Shown in pieces: positions 39,553 through 47,675 of a stretch of DNA of 64,000 nt. The notes under the pieces are model-generated. The model was not told the DNA's origin and ran no database searches. It saw only the letters and a program-made list of their open reading frames with translations. Position 1 is the first letter of the stretch, and the number at the start of each line of letters is the position of its first letter. Source of the stretch: Bacteroidota bacterium (GTDB lineage: Bacteria > Bacteroidota > Bacteroidia > Chitinophagales > Chitinophagaceae). The stretch covers positions 1 to 64,000 of the forward strand of contig JAGWWM010000001.1 of assembly GCA_018970395.1 (NCBI GenBank), written 5' to 3'. Made by a program: the position numbers and the translations under genes.

Positions 39553-41346
39553 ATGTGTCGCATTGCAGGAATATATAATCCGGCTTCTCAACAATTAGAT
39601 CGGGAGATCATTGCCATGCGCGATGCCATGCAACATGGCGGTCCGGATGATGCAGGTGTCTTCATGCATCCTGAATTGCCGCTTGCATTAGGTCATAGGA
39701 GATTGTCGCTGATAGATCTTTCTTACAATGGACATCAGCCGATGCAGGATCGAGAAGCCGGGCTCACCCTTGTATTCAACGGAGAGATTTATAATTACCG
39801 CGAACTTCGAAATACTTTACAAAAAAAAGGACATGCTTTTCGTACTGAAACAGATACAGAAGTTATCCTGAAAGCCTATCTCGAATGGGGTACGGATGCT
39901 TTTGAATTATTCAACGGCATGTTTGCCTTAGCCATTTGGGATGCATCCCAATCGCAACTCGTTTTAGCGCGCGATCATGCAGGGATGAAACCTTTATACT
40001 ATGGACTTACAGAAAATCAGTTTTGCTTTGCATCGGAGATGCGTTCCTTCGCTTATTCAGGTATTTCTTTTGAGGAAAGAAAAGATTGGGAGATCGCTTT
40101 TCTCGCCTTCGGTTATTTGCCTGAACCGGTAACAACTTTGCAAGAGGTTGTTCCATTGGAAAAAGGAACTGTGATGACGGTTGCATTGCCCTCGTTGAAA
40201 ATCAGGAAGAAAAAATTTTTCGAGTGGCAACTGAAAGGAGAATTGCAAAATGAAAAAGAAGCGATTGCTTTATTAAGAGAAACCCTGGAACAATCGGTAG
40301 AACGTCATTTGATTGCCGATGCACCCCTCGGTTTGTTTTTAAGCGGCGGGATAGATTCAAGTTTACTTACCGTGATTGCTGCACGTTATCGGAAAGAACA
40401 AATAAAGACCTTATCCATCGTTTTTAAAGAAAAGGTTTTTTCAGAAGATCGTTTTCAAAGCATGATTGTCCGACAAACCGGAACAGATCATGGCGCCTAT
40501 GAGGTTTCCAAAGAAATTTTCAATAATCATCTTGAAGATGCGCTGCTGGCAATGGATCAGCCATCCTTTGACGGCATCAATACTTATTTCATTTCGAAAT
40601 ATGCCCGAGCGCATGGATTGAAAGCGGTTTTATCAGGAGTAGGAGCCGATGAATTATTCGGAGGATATCCTTCTTTTTTTAAATACAGGGAATTGCAGAT
40701 GCTTCGTAAAATTCCCGGCCGTTTATTGGAGGGCTTGCATCATTTTCCTGATCAGCGCGTTCGCAAGATCACCTATGCGGGCATGCGACATATTGTAGGA
40801 GAGTATCTGCTGATGCGGGGATTGTTTGTGACACAAAACATTGCCGAACTGCTGGATTGTTCACAACAGGAAGTAGAGGAGGTGCTGGAAGGCATTAGTC
40901 AGTCTTACGAAACGCCTAACTGCTCCAATGGCAACAGGGTGAGTAGTCTGGAAACGAATTTTTATTTGCTCGGACAATTGCTGAAAGATGCTGATTGCAT
41001 GAGCATGTGGCATGGACTGGAAATCAGGATGCCGTTTTTAGACAAGGAGTTGATGATGATGGTTGGAGTGATTGATGAAGTTATTAAATTCAATCCTGTC
41101 CGTCCAAAATATTTATTGCTCAAAGCATTTGAGAAAGACCTTCCTGCTGAAATCTGGAATCGGAAAAAACAGGGATTTACTTTTCCTTTTGAAGGATGGT
41201 TGAAGTCCAATGAATATACCCTGCCATCCAATGCTGAAGAGGAGAAGTTGTATGGCAAGTTTCAGAAAGGGCAATTAAACTGGAGTCGCTACTGGTGCGC
41301 GATATTGATGAGTCGTTATGCTCAAAAACATAAGATAGCAGCGTGA
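39553..41346 (+). CDS. asparagine synthase (glutamine-hydrolyzing) family protein
   Basis: N-terminal MCRIAGIYN, GHRRLSLIDLS, FNGEIYNYRELR, PP-loop FLSGGIDSSLLT, LSGVGADELFGGYPSF. Confidence 0.95.
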   Translation: MCRIAGIYNPASQQLDREIIAMRDAMQHGGPDDAGVFMHPELPLALGHRRLSLIDLSYNGHQPMQDREAGLTLVFNGEIYNYRELRNTLQKKGHAFRTETDTEVILKAYLEWGTDAFELFNGMFALAIWDASQSQLVLARDHAGMKPLYYGLTENQFCFASEMRSFAYSGISFEERKDWEIAFLAFGYLPEPVTTLQEVVPLEKGTVMTVALPSLKIRKKKFFEWQLKGELQNEKEAIALLRETLEQSVERHLIADAPLGLFLSGGIDSSLLTVIAARYRKEQIKTLSIVFKEKVFSEDRFQSMIVRQTGTDHGAYEVSKEIFNNHLEDALLAMDQPSFDGINTYFISKYARAHGLKAVLSGVGADELFGGYPSFFKYRELQMLRKIPGRLLEGLHHFPDQRVRKITYAGMRHIVGEYLLMRGLFVTQNIAELLDCSQQEVEEVLEGISQSYETPNCSNGNRVSSLETNFYLLGQLLKDADCMSMWHGLEIRMPFLDKELMMMVGVIDEVIKFNPVRPKYLLLKAFEKDLPAEIWNRKKQGFTFPFEGWLKSNEYTLPSNAEEEKLYGKFQKGQLNWSRYWCAILMSRYAQKHKIAA

Positions 41347-42386
41347 AGAAGGTGAAGTTTCTCCTGGCAGGTTGTGGCAATATTGGAAAGCGACATGCTT
41401 TGTTGGCAGCAGAGAAAGGGGTGTTGCTGGCAGTTTGTGATACAGAGGAGAAAAAGCTAAAACAGTTCAGTAGTGAACACGAATGTTACGGGTATACTTC
41501 ATTTGCTGAAATGCTCAGACAGCATCCGGAAGCAGACGTGACAGTGATTGCCACGCCCAATGGGTTGCATGCCGAACACAGCATTGCTTCCTTGAAAGCC
41601 GGGTTGCATGTATTGTGTGAGAAGCCGATGGCATTACAAGTATCGGATGCGAAAAAAATGATTGCCGCTGCGAAGAAGTACAATAAGCATTTAATGGTGG
41701 TGAAGCAGAATCGTTTCAATCCATCCATCGTAGCGTTGCAAAAACTGGTAGAGAAAAACAAGCTTGGTAAAATTTACAGTCTTCAGTTGAATTGTTTTTG
41801 GAATCGTCCTGCAACTTATTATCGTCATTCAGATTGGAGAGGAACCAAAGGGCAGGATGGCGGCATATTATTTACACAGTTCAGTCATTTCATTGATTTA
41901 TTGTATTGGTTTTTCGGAGACTTGAAAAAATGTGAAGGGCAGCTCTACAATCTTGCGCATCCGGAGATTGAGATAGAAGATACAGGAGTATTTACCTTTC
42001 TTACAAAATCCGGCATTCCCGGAACCATGCATTTCAGCAACAATGCGTACCATAAAAATTATGAAGGCTCTATAACGATTTTGGCAGAGAAAGCTACCCT
42101 TAAAATCGGCGGAGCCTATTTGAATCAAATTGAATATCAGGAACCTGTTGTTATCTCACAAAGTACATACGGCAAAACCAATCCTCCCAACCAATACAAC
42201 GGATATGCAGGTTCCATGAATAATCATGATTTGGTGTATGAGGAATTGATGTCGGTTTTATCCGGTAAGAAAAAAGAGTACACCTCCGGAGAAGAAGCCA
42301 TTCATAGTATTCGGATGATTGAGCAAATGTATCGTGCCGCCACCGTAGGGGCGAAAAATTTTTCGACCGACACCCCGACAACATGA
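41343..42386 (+). CDS. Gfo/Idh/MocA family oxidoreductase
   Basis: FLLAGCGNIGKRHALLAAEKGV, VCDTEEKKLKQF, HVLCEKPMALQVSDAKKMI; GTG start overlapping asnB by 4 bp. Confidence 0.94.
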   Translation: MKKVKFLLAGCGNIGKRHALLAAEKGVLLAVCDTEEKKLKQFSSEHECYGYTSFAEMLRQHPEADVTVIATPNGLHAEHSIASLKAGLHVLCEKPMALQVSDAKKMIAAAKKYNKHLMVVKQNRFNPSIVALQKLVEKNKLGKIYSLQLNCFWNRPATYYRHSDWRGTKGQDGGILFTQFSHFIDLLYWFFGDLKKCEGQLYNLAHPEIEIEDTGVFTFLTKSGIPGTMHFSNNAYHKNYEGSITILAEKATLKIGGAYLNQIEYQEPVVISQSTYGKTNPPNQYNGYAGSMNNHDLVYEELMSVLSGKKKEYTSGEEAIHSIRMIEQMYRAATVGAKNFSTDTPTT

Positions 42387-42409
42387 CAACGTCTCGCCCA
42401 AGGCGAGAC
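42345..42409. repeat. REP-like sequences at the 3' end of the oxidoreductase gene
   Basis: GTAGGGGCGAAAAATTTTTCG (42345-42365) contains palindrome CGAAAAATTTTTCG; hairpin GTCTCGCC-CAA-GGCGAGAC at 42391-42409. Confidence 0.7.
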
Positions 42410-42448
42410 CGACAACATTTCCACAATAGCGGTAAATTTTTTTGACGA

Positions 42449-42907
42449 ATGCCACCCCCCTATCACATAAAACAAACCTCCATTCGCGATATCACATGCG
42501 GCAAGAACGTAGTGATCGTAGAGCCCGCCAATTTGTATGAATGCAAGTTGGGCGATGATTGTTTTGTGGGGCCATTTACGGAAATTCAAAAAGGGGTAGA
42601 GATCGGCAATCGCACGCGTGTGCAGAGTCATAGTTTTATTTGCGAGTTGGTAACCATTGGCGAGGATTGTTTTGTCGGACACGGCGTGATGTTCATCAAT
42701 GATACTTTCAGCAGTGGCGGTCCCGCAGGCGGCGATCGTTCCCAATGGAAATCAACCCAAATTGGCAATCATGTCTCCATCGGCAGTAATGCCACTATTT
42801 TACCCGTCAGCATTTGTGATGGAGCCGTCATCGGCGCCGGCGCCGTAGTGACGAAAGATATTACGGAGAAGGGAGTGTATGTGGGGAATCCGGCGAGGAA
42901 GTTGTAG
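42449..42907 (+). CDS. acyltransferase, left-handed beta-helix hexapeptide type
   Basis: Hexapeptide pattern: DDCFVGPFTEIQKGVEIGNRTRVQSHSFICELVTIGEDCFVGHGVMFINDTF...SIGSNATILPVSICDGAVIGAGAVVTKDI. Confidence 0.93.
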   Translation: MPPPYHIKQTSIRDITCGKNVVIVEPANLYECKLGDDCFVGPFTEIQKGVEIGNRTRVQSHSFICELVTIGEDCFVGHGVMFINDTFSSGGPAGGDRSQWKSTQIGNHVSIGSNATILPVSICDGAVIGAGAVVTKDITEKGVYVGNPARKL

Positions 42908-42920
42908 GGTCGAAATATTT

Positions 42921-43027
42921 TTCGCCTTTATGGAATGAGCATTGATTTTTTAAATTGGGAGGGGCGAAAAATAGTTCGTGTTTACGGAAGGAGCATGGAT
43001 TTTTAAATTGGGAGGGGCGAAAAATAT
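42921..43027. repeat. two tandem ~54-bp direct repeat units
   Basis: TTCGCCTTTATGGAATGAGCATTGATTTTTTAAATTGGGAGGGGCGAAAAATAG then TTCGTGTTTACGGAAGGAGCATGGATTTTTAAATTGGGAGGGGCGAAAAATAT. Confidence 0.85.
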
Positions 43028-43119
43028 TTCGCCCGTACTTATTGAGGCTGTGAGAGTTGAGTTATTTAGAATTTATCCCCCTCTAGAGGGGGTGAAGGGG
43101 GAGGTCTAGAAAGATTTGT

Positions 43120-43190
43120 GAGATGTTTCGCTTTCGCTCAACATGACGCCTCTTAGCGGGCTTTGCTCCTTTGTCCCTTTGCGTGAAATA
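43120..43190 (+). repeat. dispersed intergenic repeat, copy B
   Basis: GAGATGTTTCGCTTTCGCTCAACATGACG...GGGCTTTGCTCCTTTG...GCGTGAAATA, parallel to 12557-12634. Confidence 0.65.
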
Positions 43191-43305
43191 AAAATGATAA
43201 ATAGAAATTGATAATTTAGAATTACTAAACAGATTTTTTGATATAAAATTCAACAACTCGAATTGCAATTAACTTAATCAAATCAACGCATCAACAATTA
43301 ACTTA

Positions 43306-44172
43306 ATGTCTTCCCACCCAAACTCCCCCACCCATTGGGATCTTGAAATAAAACCCCAATCTTCTCTCTTCGATTTGAATCTGAGAGAAGTGTGGCGGTA
43401 CCGGGATCTGATGATGTTGTTTGTGAAGCGGGATTTTGTGGCGCAGTATAAGCAGACGATACTTGGGCCGTTATGGCATCTCATTCAACCGCTATTTACC
43501 ACGATTGTGTTTCTGATGGTGTTTGGCAATATTGCAGGCATTCCGACCGATGGCGTTCCGCCCGTGTTGTTTTATATGAGTGGCATTACTATCTGGAATT
43601 ATTTTAGTTCCTGTTTGACGAATACATCTAATACTTTCGTGGCCAATGCAGGCATTTTTGGAAAAGTGTATTTTCCCCGTTTAGTAATTCCGGTATCAGT
43701 GGTGTTGTCAAATATCGTGCGGTTGGGCATACAGTTTGGGTTGTTATTGGGAGTGATGGTGTTTTATTGGATAAGAGGGGAGGCGCAGGTTCATATTGGA
43801 CTATCCTGGATGTTGTTGCCCTTGCTGGTATTGTTGATGGCCGGTATAGGTTTAGGAGTAGGCATTATCATTTCATCGCTCACCACCAAGTACCGCGATT
43901 TTACTGTGTTGATTGGATTTGCCGTGCAATTGCTGATGTATGCAACACCCGTAGCGTATCCCTTATCATTTTTGAAAAGTAAAAATTTTGCCTATCTCAT
44001 CGAATGGAATCCTTTAAGTGCCGTAGTCGAAGGCTTTCGTTATGCTTTGTTTGGCGTGACCAGTTTTGATATGTCATCATTAATATATCCGTCGGTGTTC
44101 ATGGTAGTCGTGTTATTCATCGGCACGATGATATTCAGTAAGGTGGAGAGGACGTTTATGGATACAGTGTAA
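43306..44172 (+). CDS. ABC transporter permease for polysaccharide export (Wzm-like)
   Basis: ABC-2 type: LFVKRDFVAQYKQTILGPLWHLIQPLFTTIVFLMVFGNIAGIPTDGVPPVLFYMSGITIWNYF. Confidence 0.94.
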   Translation: MSSHPNSPTHWDLEIKPQSSLFDLNLREVWRYRDLMMLFVKRDFVAQYKQTILGPLWHLIQPLFTTIVFLMVFGNIAGIPTDGVPPVLFYMSGITIWNYFSSCLTNTSNTFVANAGIFGKVYFPRLVIPVSVVLSNIVRLGIQFGLLLGVMVFYWIRGEAQVHIGLSWMLLPLLVLLMAGIGLGVGIIISSLTTKYRDFTVLIGFAVQLLMYATPVAYPLSFLKSKNFAYLIEWNPLSAVVEGFRYALFGVTSFDMSSLIYPSVFMVVVLFIGTMIFSKVERTFMDTV

Positions 44173-44203
44173 ACTCAAAGGTCAAAAGTCAAAACCAAAA
44201 AAA

Positions 44204-44469
44204 CGCATCAACGCATAAACGAATCAACAAATCAACATAAAATTGCCTTCCATCATCATCCATACCTCACCCGTCAATATTCAAAAAGAAAGAATATTGC
44301 GCCAGAGAGCCAAAACGCCAGAGCAGCGATTTTATGAATTATTACGACTGAATGAATTAGCCCTGAAATTATCAGGAAGAAAATTTTTACGAGAACCGCA
44401 GGGGAAGGGGATTGTGTTAGTAAAGAAAAAATAATGTTCGGAGGGTTGATTCGTTGATGCGTTGATTCG
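44204..44469. repeat. 25-bp inverted repeats (23/25) flanking a small ORF
   Basis: CGCATCAACGCATAAACGAATCAAC (44204-44228) versus reverse complement of GTTGATTCGTTGATGCGTTGATTCG (44445-44469). Confidence 0.8.
44243..44434 (+). CDS. small hypothetical protein (63 aa)
   Basis: TTG-start ORF, conserved-looking RQRAKTPEQRFYELLRLNELALKLSGRKF; no family recognised. Confidence 0.4.
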   Translation: MPSIIIHTSPVNIQKERILRQRAKTPEQRFYELLRLNELALKLSGRKFLREPQGKGIVLVKKK

Positions 44470-44500
44470 TTCAGTCGGGGAATAGTTTAGATGTTTAGGC
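44445..44500. repeat. 56-bp direct repeat, left copy, bracketing vapBC
   Basis: 48/56 identical by eye to 45327-45382. Confidence 0.8.
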
Positions 44501-44627
44501 AGATAATTTATGAGCAATAAATAACCTACAACCTACAACATCCAACCTACAACCGCCAATAACGCCACAATGATGACAGTGTACCTCCACAAGAATTAAT
44601 TCATTAAATTTGGATAAAAATAGTGAT

Positions 44628-44849
44628 ATGAACACCGCGCAATTAGAAAAAAAATTACTAGAACATACCAAAAACCTTTCTAAGGAAGCTTTAAGGGAAG
44701 TGATTGACTTCGTTCGCTTTTTGCAGCATAAAATGGCGCGCCAATCATCTGATTATATTAATATTGAAACATCTTCCCTAAATAAATCACAAATTGTCCA
44801 TTTAGAAGAGGAATTCGAAGATTACAAAAAACTATATCCTCGTGAATAA
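44628..44849 (+). CDS. putative VapB-type antitoxin
   Basis: Short ORF immediately upstream of, and overlapping, a PIN-domain toxin. Preceded by TAAATTTG at 44605. Start set at ATG 44628. Confidence 0.75.
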   Translation: MNTAQLEKKLLEHTKNLSKEALREVIDFVRFLQHKMARQSSDYINIETSSLNKSQIVHLEEEFEDYKKLYPRE

Positions 44850-45234
44850 ATATGTAGCCGACACGATGGCCTTTATTCTCAGGTTAGAGAAAAGAAAAAT
44901 GCCACATGAAATCAAGTCAATATTTATACAGGCAGAAAATGGTTTAGCTGAAATCAGAGTTCCTGCTATTGTATTTGCTGAGTTGGGTTATCTTTCAGAG
45001 AAAGGTAAAATTGATATCAACTTGAATGATGCACATGAATATTTAGAAATGAATCAGAGTATATCAGTACATCCTTTATCGTTTGAAGTAATAGAATATG
45101 CATTTAGAATTGATGATATTCCTGAGCTGCACGATCGTCTGATTGCTGCTACGGCGAAGGCGTTTAATGTGCCTATTTTAACAAACGATTCCGATATAAA
45201 AAAATCATTACATGTCGAAGCGTTTTGGGAATAG
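44842..45234 (+). CDS. PIN-domain toxin (VapC-like)
   Basis: GTG start overlapping the antitoxin; PIN acidic residues in KYVADTMAF, IVFAELGYL, LHDRLIAATAKAFNVPILTNDSDI. Confidence 0.9.
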   Translation: MNKYVADTMAFILRLEKRKMPHEIKSIFIQAENGLAEIRVPAIVFAELGYLSEKGKIDINLNDAHEYLEMNQSISVHPLSFEVIEYAFRIDDIPELHDRLIAATAKAFNVPILTNDSDIKKSLHVEAFWE

Positions 45235-45326
45235 CTAAGATTTTGGATAAAGTATTTAATATAATGTTTTTCGCTTTTTTATTTGATCTGTCAATTCTAA
45301 CCCATATCTCATATTAGAACCAAAAG

Positions 45327-45382
45327 GTTAATTCGTTGATACGTTTATTCGTTGATTCGGGCAATGGTTTAGATGTTTAGGC
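45327..45382. repeat. 56-bp direct repeat, right copy, bracketing vapBC
   Basis: GTTAATTCGTTGATACGTTTATTCGTTGATTCGGGCAATGGTTTAGATGTTTAGGC. Confidence 0.8.
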
Positions 45383-45514
45383 GTTAAGTTGTTTAGTCGG
45401 AAGAAATAATCGCCACCTAAACGATTCTACCTCTAAACCCTAAACGACTATACGACTAAACGCCTCAACAAATCAACAAATCAACCCTATACCCCTAAAC
45501 CTCTCAACTTCCTC

Positions 45515-45805
45515 ATGCTCGAAAACCTCTCCCCCCGCCTCTTTTGGGATGTCAATCCCCACCTGCTGGATTGGGAAAAAGACATGCCCCTGATTATTAC
45601 AAGGGTAGCTGAAAGGGGAACCCTGGAAGAGTGGAGAACCATTGTGCGCAAATATGGTATGGATAAAATTGTTGCTGTTGCGAAGGAAGTCAGATCCATG
45701 GATTTGCTGGCAGTCAATTTTATTGCTCAGATTTCCGGCACACCCATTACAGAATTCAGATGTTACAATACCAGACAGTTGAGCCAGCGACACTGGATTT
45801 ATTGA
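45515..45805 (+). CDS. hypothetical protein (DUF6922-like, antitoxin-partner type)
   Basis: MLENLSPRLFWDVNPHLLDWEKDMPLIITRVAERGTLEEWRTIVRKYG; overlaps the start of an AbiEii-like ORF. Confidence 0.65.
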   Translation: MLENLSPRLFWDVNPHLLDWEKDMPLIITRVAERGTLEEWRTIVRKYGMDKIVAVAKEVRSMDLLAVNFIAQISGTPITEFRCYNTRQLSQRHWIY

Positions 45806-45957
45806 AAAATATATCCGGTCAACCTTTGTTTGCGGACCATAGATTGGTAGGTGGTACCGCATTAGCCCACTTTTTTAAAGTGTATAACGTAGTTTATAAG
45901 ATATTTTTTAAAAAATTAGGGGGCTGTCCGGTTAAAAATAAAAATGAATACTTTTAA
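45760..45957 (+). pseudogene. truncated AbiEii/AbiGii-type nucleotidyltransferase
   Basis: MLQYQTVEPATLDLLKNISGQPLFADHRLVGGTALAHFF resembles the N-terminus of AbiEii-type proteins; the ORF degenerates after about 40 aa. Confidence 0.65.
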
Positions 45958-45984
45958 AACAAAAATTAATTCTTTTGATAATTG

Positions 45985-46075
45985 ATTATTTCACGCAAAG
46001 CTGCAAAGAGGAAAATCTCCTAAAGAACATCATGTTGAGCGATAGCGAATTTATCCCGAGAATCGGGAACATCTC
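45985..46075 (-). repeat. dispersed intergenic repeat, copy C
   Basis: TATTTCACGCAAAGCTGCAAAGAG...CATGTTGAGCGATAGCGAA...ACATCTC is the reverse complement of the pattern in copies A and B. Confidence 0.6.
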
Positions 46076-46198
46076 ATAATTCGAAGCGCTCTCAAAACAG
46101 GAGATCCTTCGCTTAAGCTCATCATGACGCTACCGAAATGTGTGGCGCTGGCAAGGCAGAACGCGCGGAGCGATCGGGTCTGCCTAGATTTTTCTTTG

Positions 46199-46233
46199 GT
46201 TACTTTCTTTGTAGCAATGACAAAGAAAGTAAC
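46199..46233. repeat. perfect 13-bp stem hairpin
   Basis: GTTACTTTCTTTG-TAGCAATGA-CAAAGAAAGTAAC. Confidence 0.85.
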
Positions 46234-46418
46234 AATAAAAATTCAGGAGCAAGAATCCTGTTGAAGAACGAAAAAGATCCTAAAAAAGGTATAAAAATAT
46301 TTAATCGGACAGCGATGCCTCTAAATCCTAAACCCCTCAATCCGCCTGCAGCGCCAGATACGGGCGGACAAGCGACTAAACGCCTCAACAAATAAACGAA
46401 TCAACAAATAAACATCCA

Positions 46419-47675
46419 TTGAGCACTGTAATCAAAGTCGAAAACCTCTCCAAACAATACCGTCTTGGCACAGTAGGCACCGGAGCGCTTGCTCATGATA
46501 TCAATCGCTGGTGGCACAGAGTGAGAGGCAAGGAAGATCCCTATATAAAAATTGGGGAGACCAATGACCGCGCCACTTCAGGAAGCAGTGAATATGTATG
46601 GGCATTAAAGGATATCAACTTCGAAGTGAAGCATGGCGAGGTGCTGGGTATTATCGGACGTAACGGAGCGGGTAAATCTACCTTATTAAAAATATTAAGT
46701 CGTACCACTGCGCCCACTACCGGCAGCGTGAAGATCAAAGGAAGAGTGGCGAGTTTGCTGGAAGTAGGCACCGGTTTTCATCCTGAGTTAAGCGGCAGAG
46801 AAAATATCTTTTTGAATGGTGCTATTCTCGGCATGACCAAAAAAGAAATTGCTGCAAAGTTTGATGAAATCGTGGACTTTGCCGGCGTGGAAAGATATAT
46901 TGATACGCCGGTGAAGCGCTACAGCAGTGGAATGTATGTTCGCCTTGCTTTTGCCGTGGCCGCACATTTAGAACCGGAAATTCTGATTGTGGATGAAGTG
47001 CTGGCGGTCGGGGATGCGGAGTTTCAAAAGAAGTGCTTGGGTAAGATGAAGGATGTGAGTGAGAAGGATGGAAGGACGGTTTTGTTTGTGAGTCATAATA
47101 TGGCGGCTGTAGCTAACCTTTGTAATAAAGGATTGGTGATGAGTAATGGCTTACTTGAATATAGCGGCACAGTTGATGAAGCGGTAAAGTATTATATGCA
47201 AAAGAGTGTGGTGAGCGGATGTCACTATGTTAATCAACAACCCGGTAATGCAGATAAAATCAAAGAAGTGAAAATGGTTCGTGATGCAAAGAAAGACAGC
47301 GAGTCCTTTCTTTTTAATGAACCTTTGCGCATCCAAATCAATGCACAACTGCCCTCATCTGTAGAAGGTACACATATTGGTGTGGCAGTGCTTGATAAAT
47401 GGCATCACAAAATATTTACTAATACCTACAGAATTACTGCACAACAATTGACAACTGGTAAGGTGTTTGTAGAAATGCAAATACCTGCAGCAACATTACT
47501 TGACGGTGTTTATTTTATGGATGTTGCATTGTTTGTTCCACGCATGAATAATTTCGATTATGTAGCAGATGCCTGCACATTTGAAATTGAAGATCTCAAT
47601 TCTGAACTTTCATTATTCAGCGGTGCTGATATTGGAAATGTAATGGTTAAATGTAACTGGAAAGAGTTGGCATGA
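46419..47675 (+). CDS. ABC transporter ATP-binding protein for polysaccharide export (Wzt-like, with C-terminal domain)
   Basis: Walker A GIIGRNGAGKSTLLKIL, signature YSSGMYVRLAFAVA, Walker B ILIVDEVLAVGD; about 170-aa C-terminal extension typical of Wzt. Confidence 0.95.
   Translation: MSTVIKVENLSKQYRLGTVGTGALAHDINRWWHRVRGKEDPYIKIGETNDRATSGSSEYVWALKDINFEVKHGEVLGIIGRNGAGKSTLLKILSRTTAPTTGSVKIKGRVASLLEVGTGFHPELSGRENIFLNGAILGMTKKEIAAKFDEIVDFAGVERYIDTPVKRYSSGMYVRLAFAVAAHLEPEILIVDEVLAVGDAEFQKKCLGKMKDVSEKDGRTVLFVSHNMAAVANLCNKGLVMSNGLLEYSGTVDEAVKYYMQKSVVSGCHYVNQQPGNADKIKEVKMVRDAKKDSESFLFNEPLRIQINAQLPSSVEGTHIGVAVLDKWHHKIFTNTYRITAQQLTTGKVFVEMQIPAATLLDGVYFMDVALFVPRMNNFDYVADACTFEIEDLNSELSLFSGADIGNVMVKCNWKELA

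Larger units (their letters stand above)
45921..46315. mobile_element. possible MITE-like element with imperfect terminal inverted repeats
   Basis: GGCTGTCCGGTTAAA near 45922-45936 versus TTTAATCGGACAGCG near 46300-46314 (13/15 as inverted repeats); no transposase ORF inside. Confidence 0.4.
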
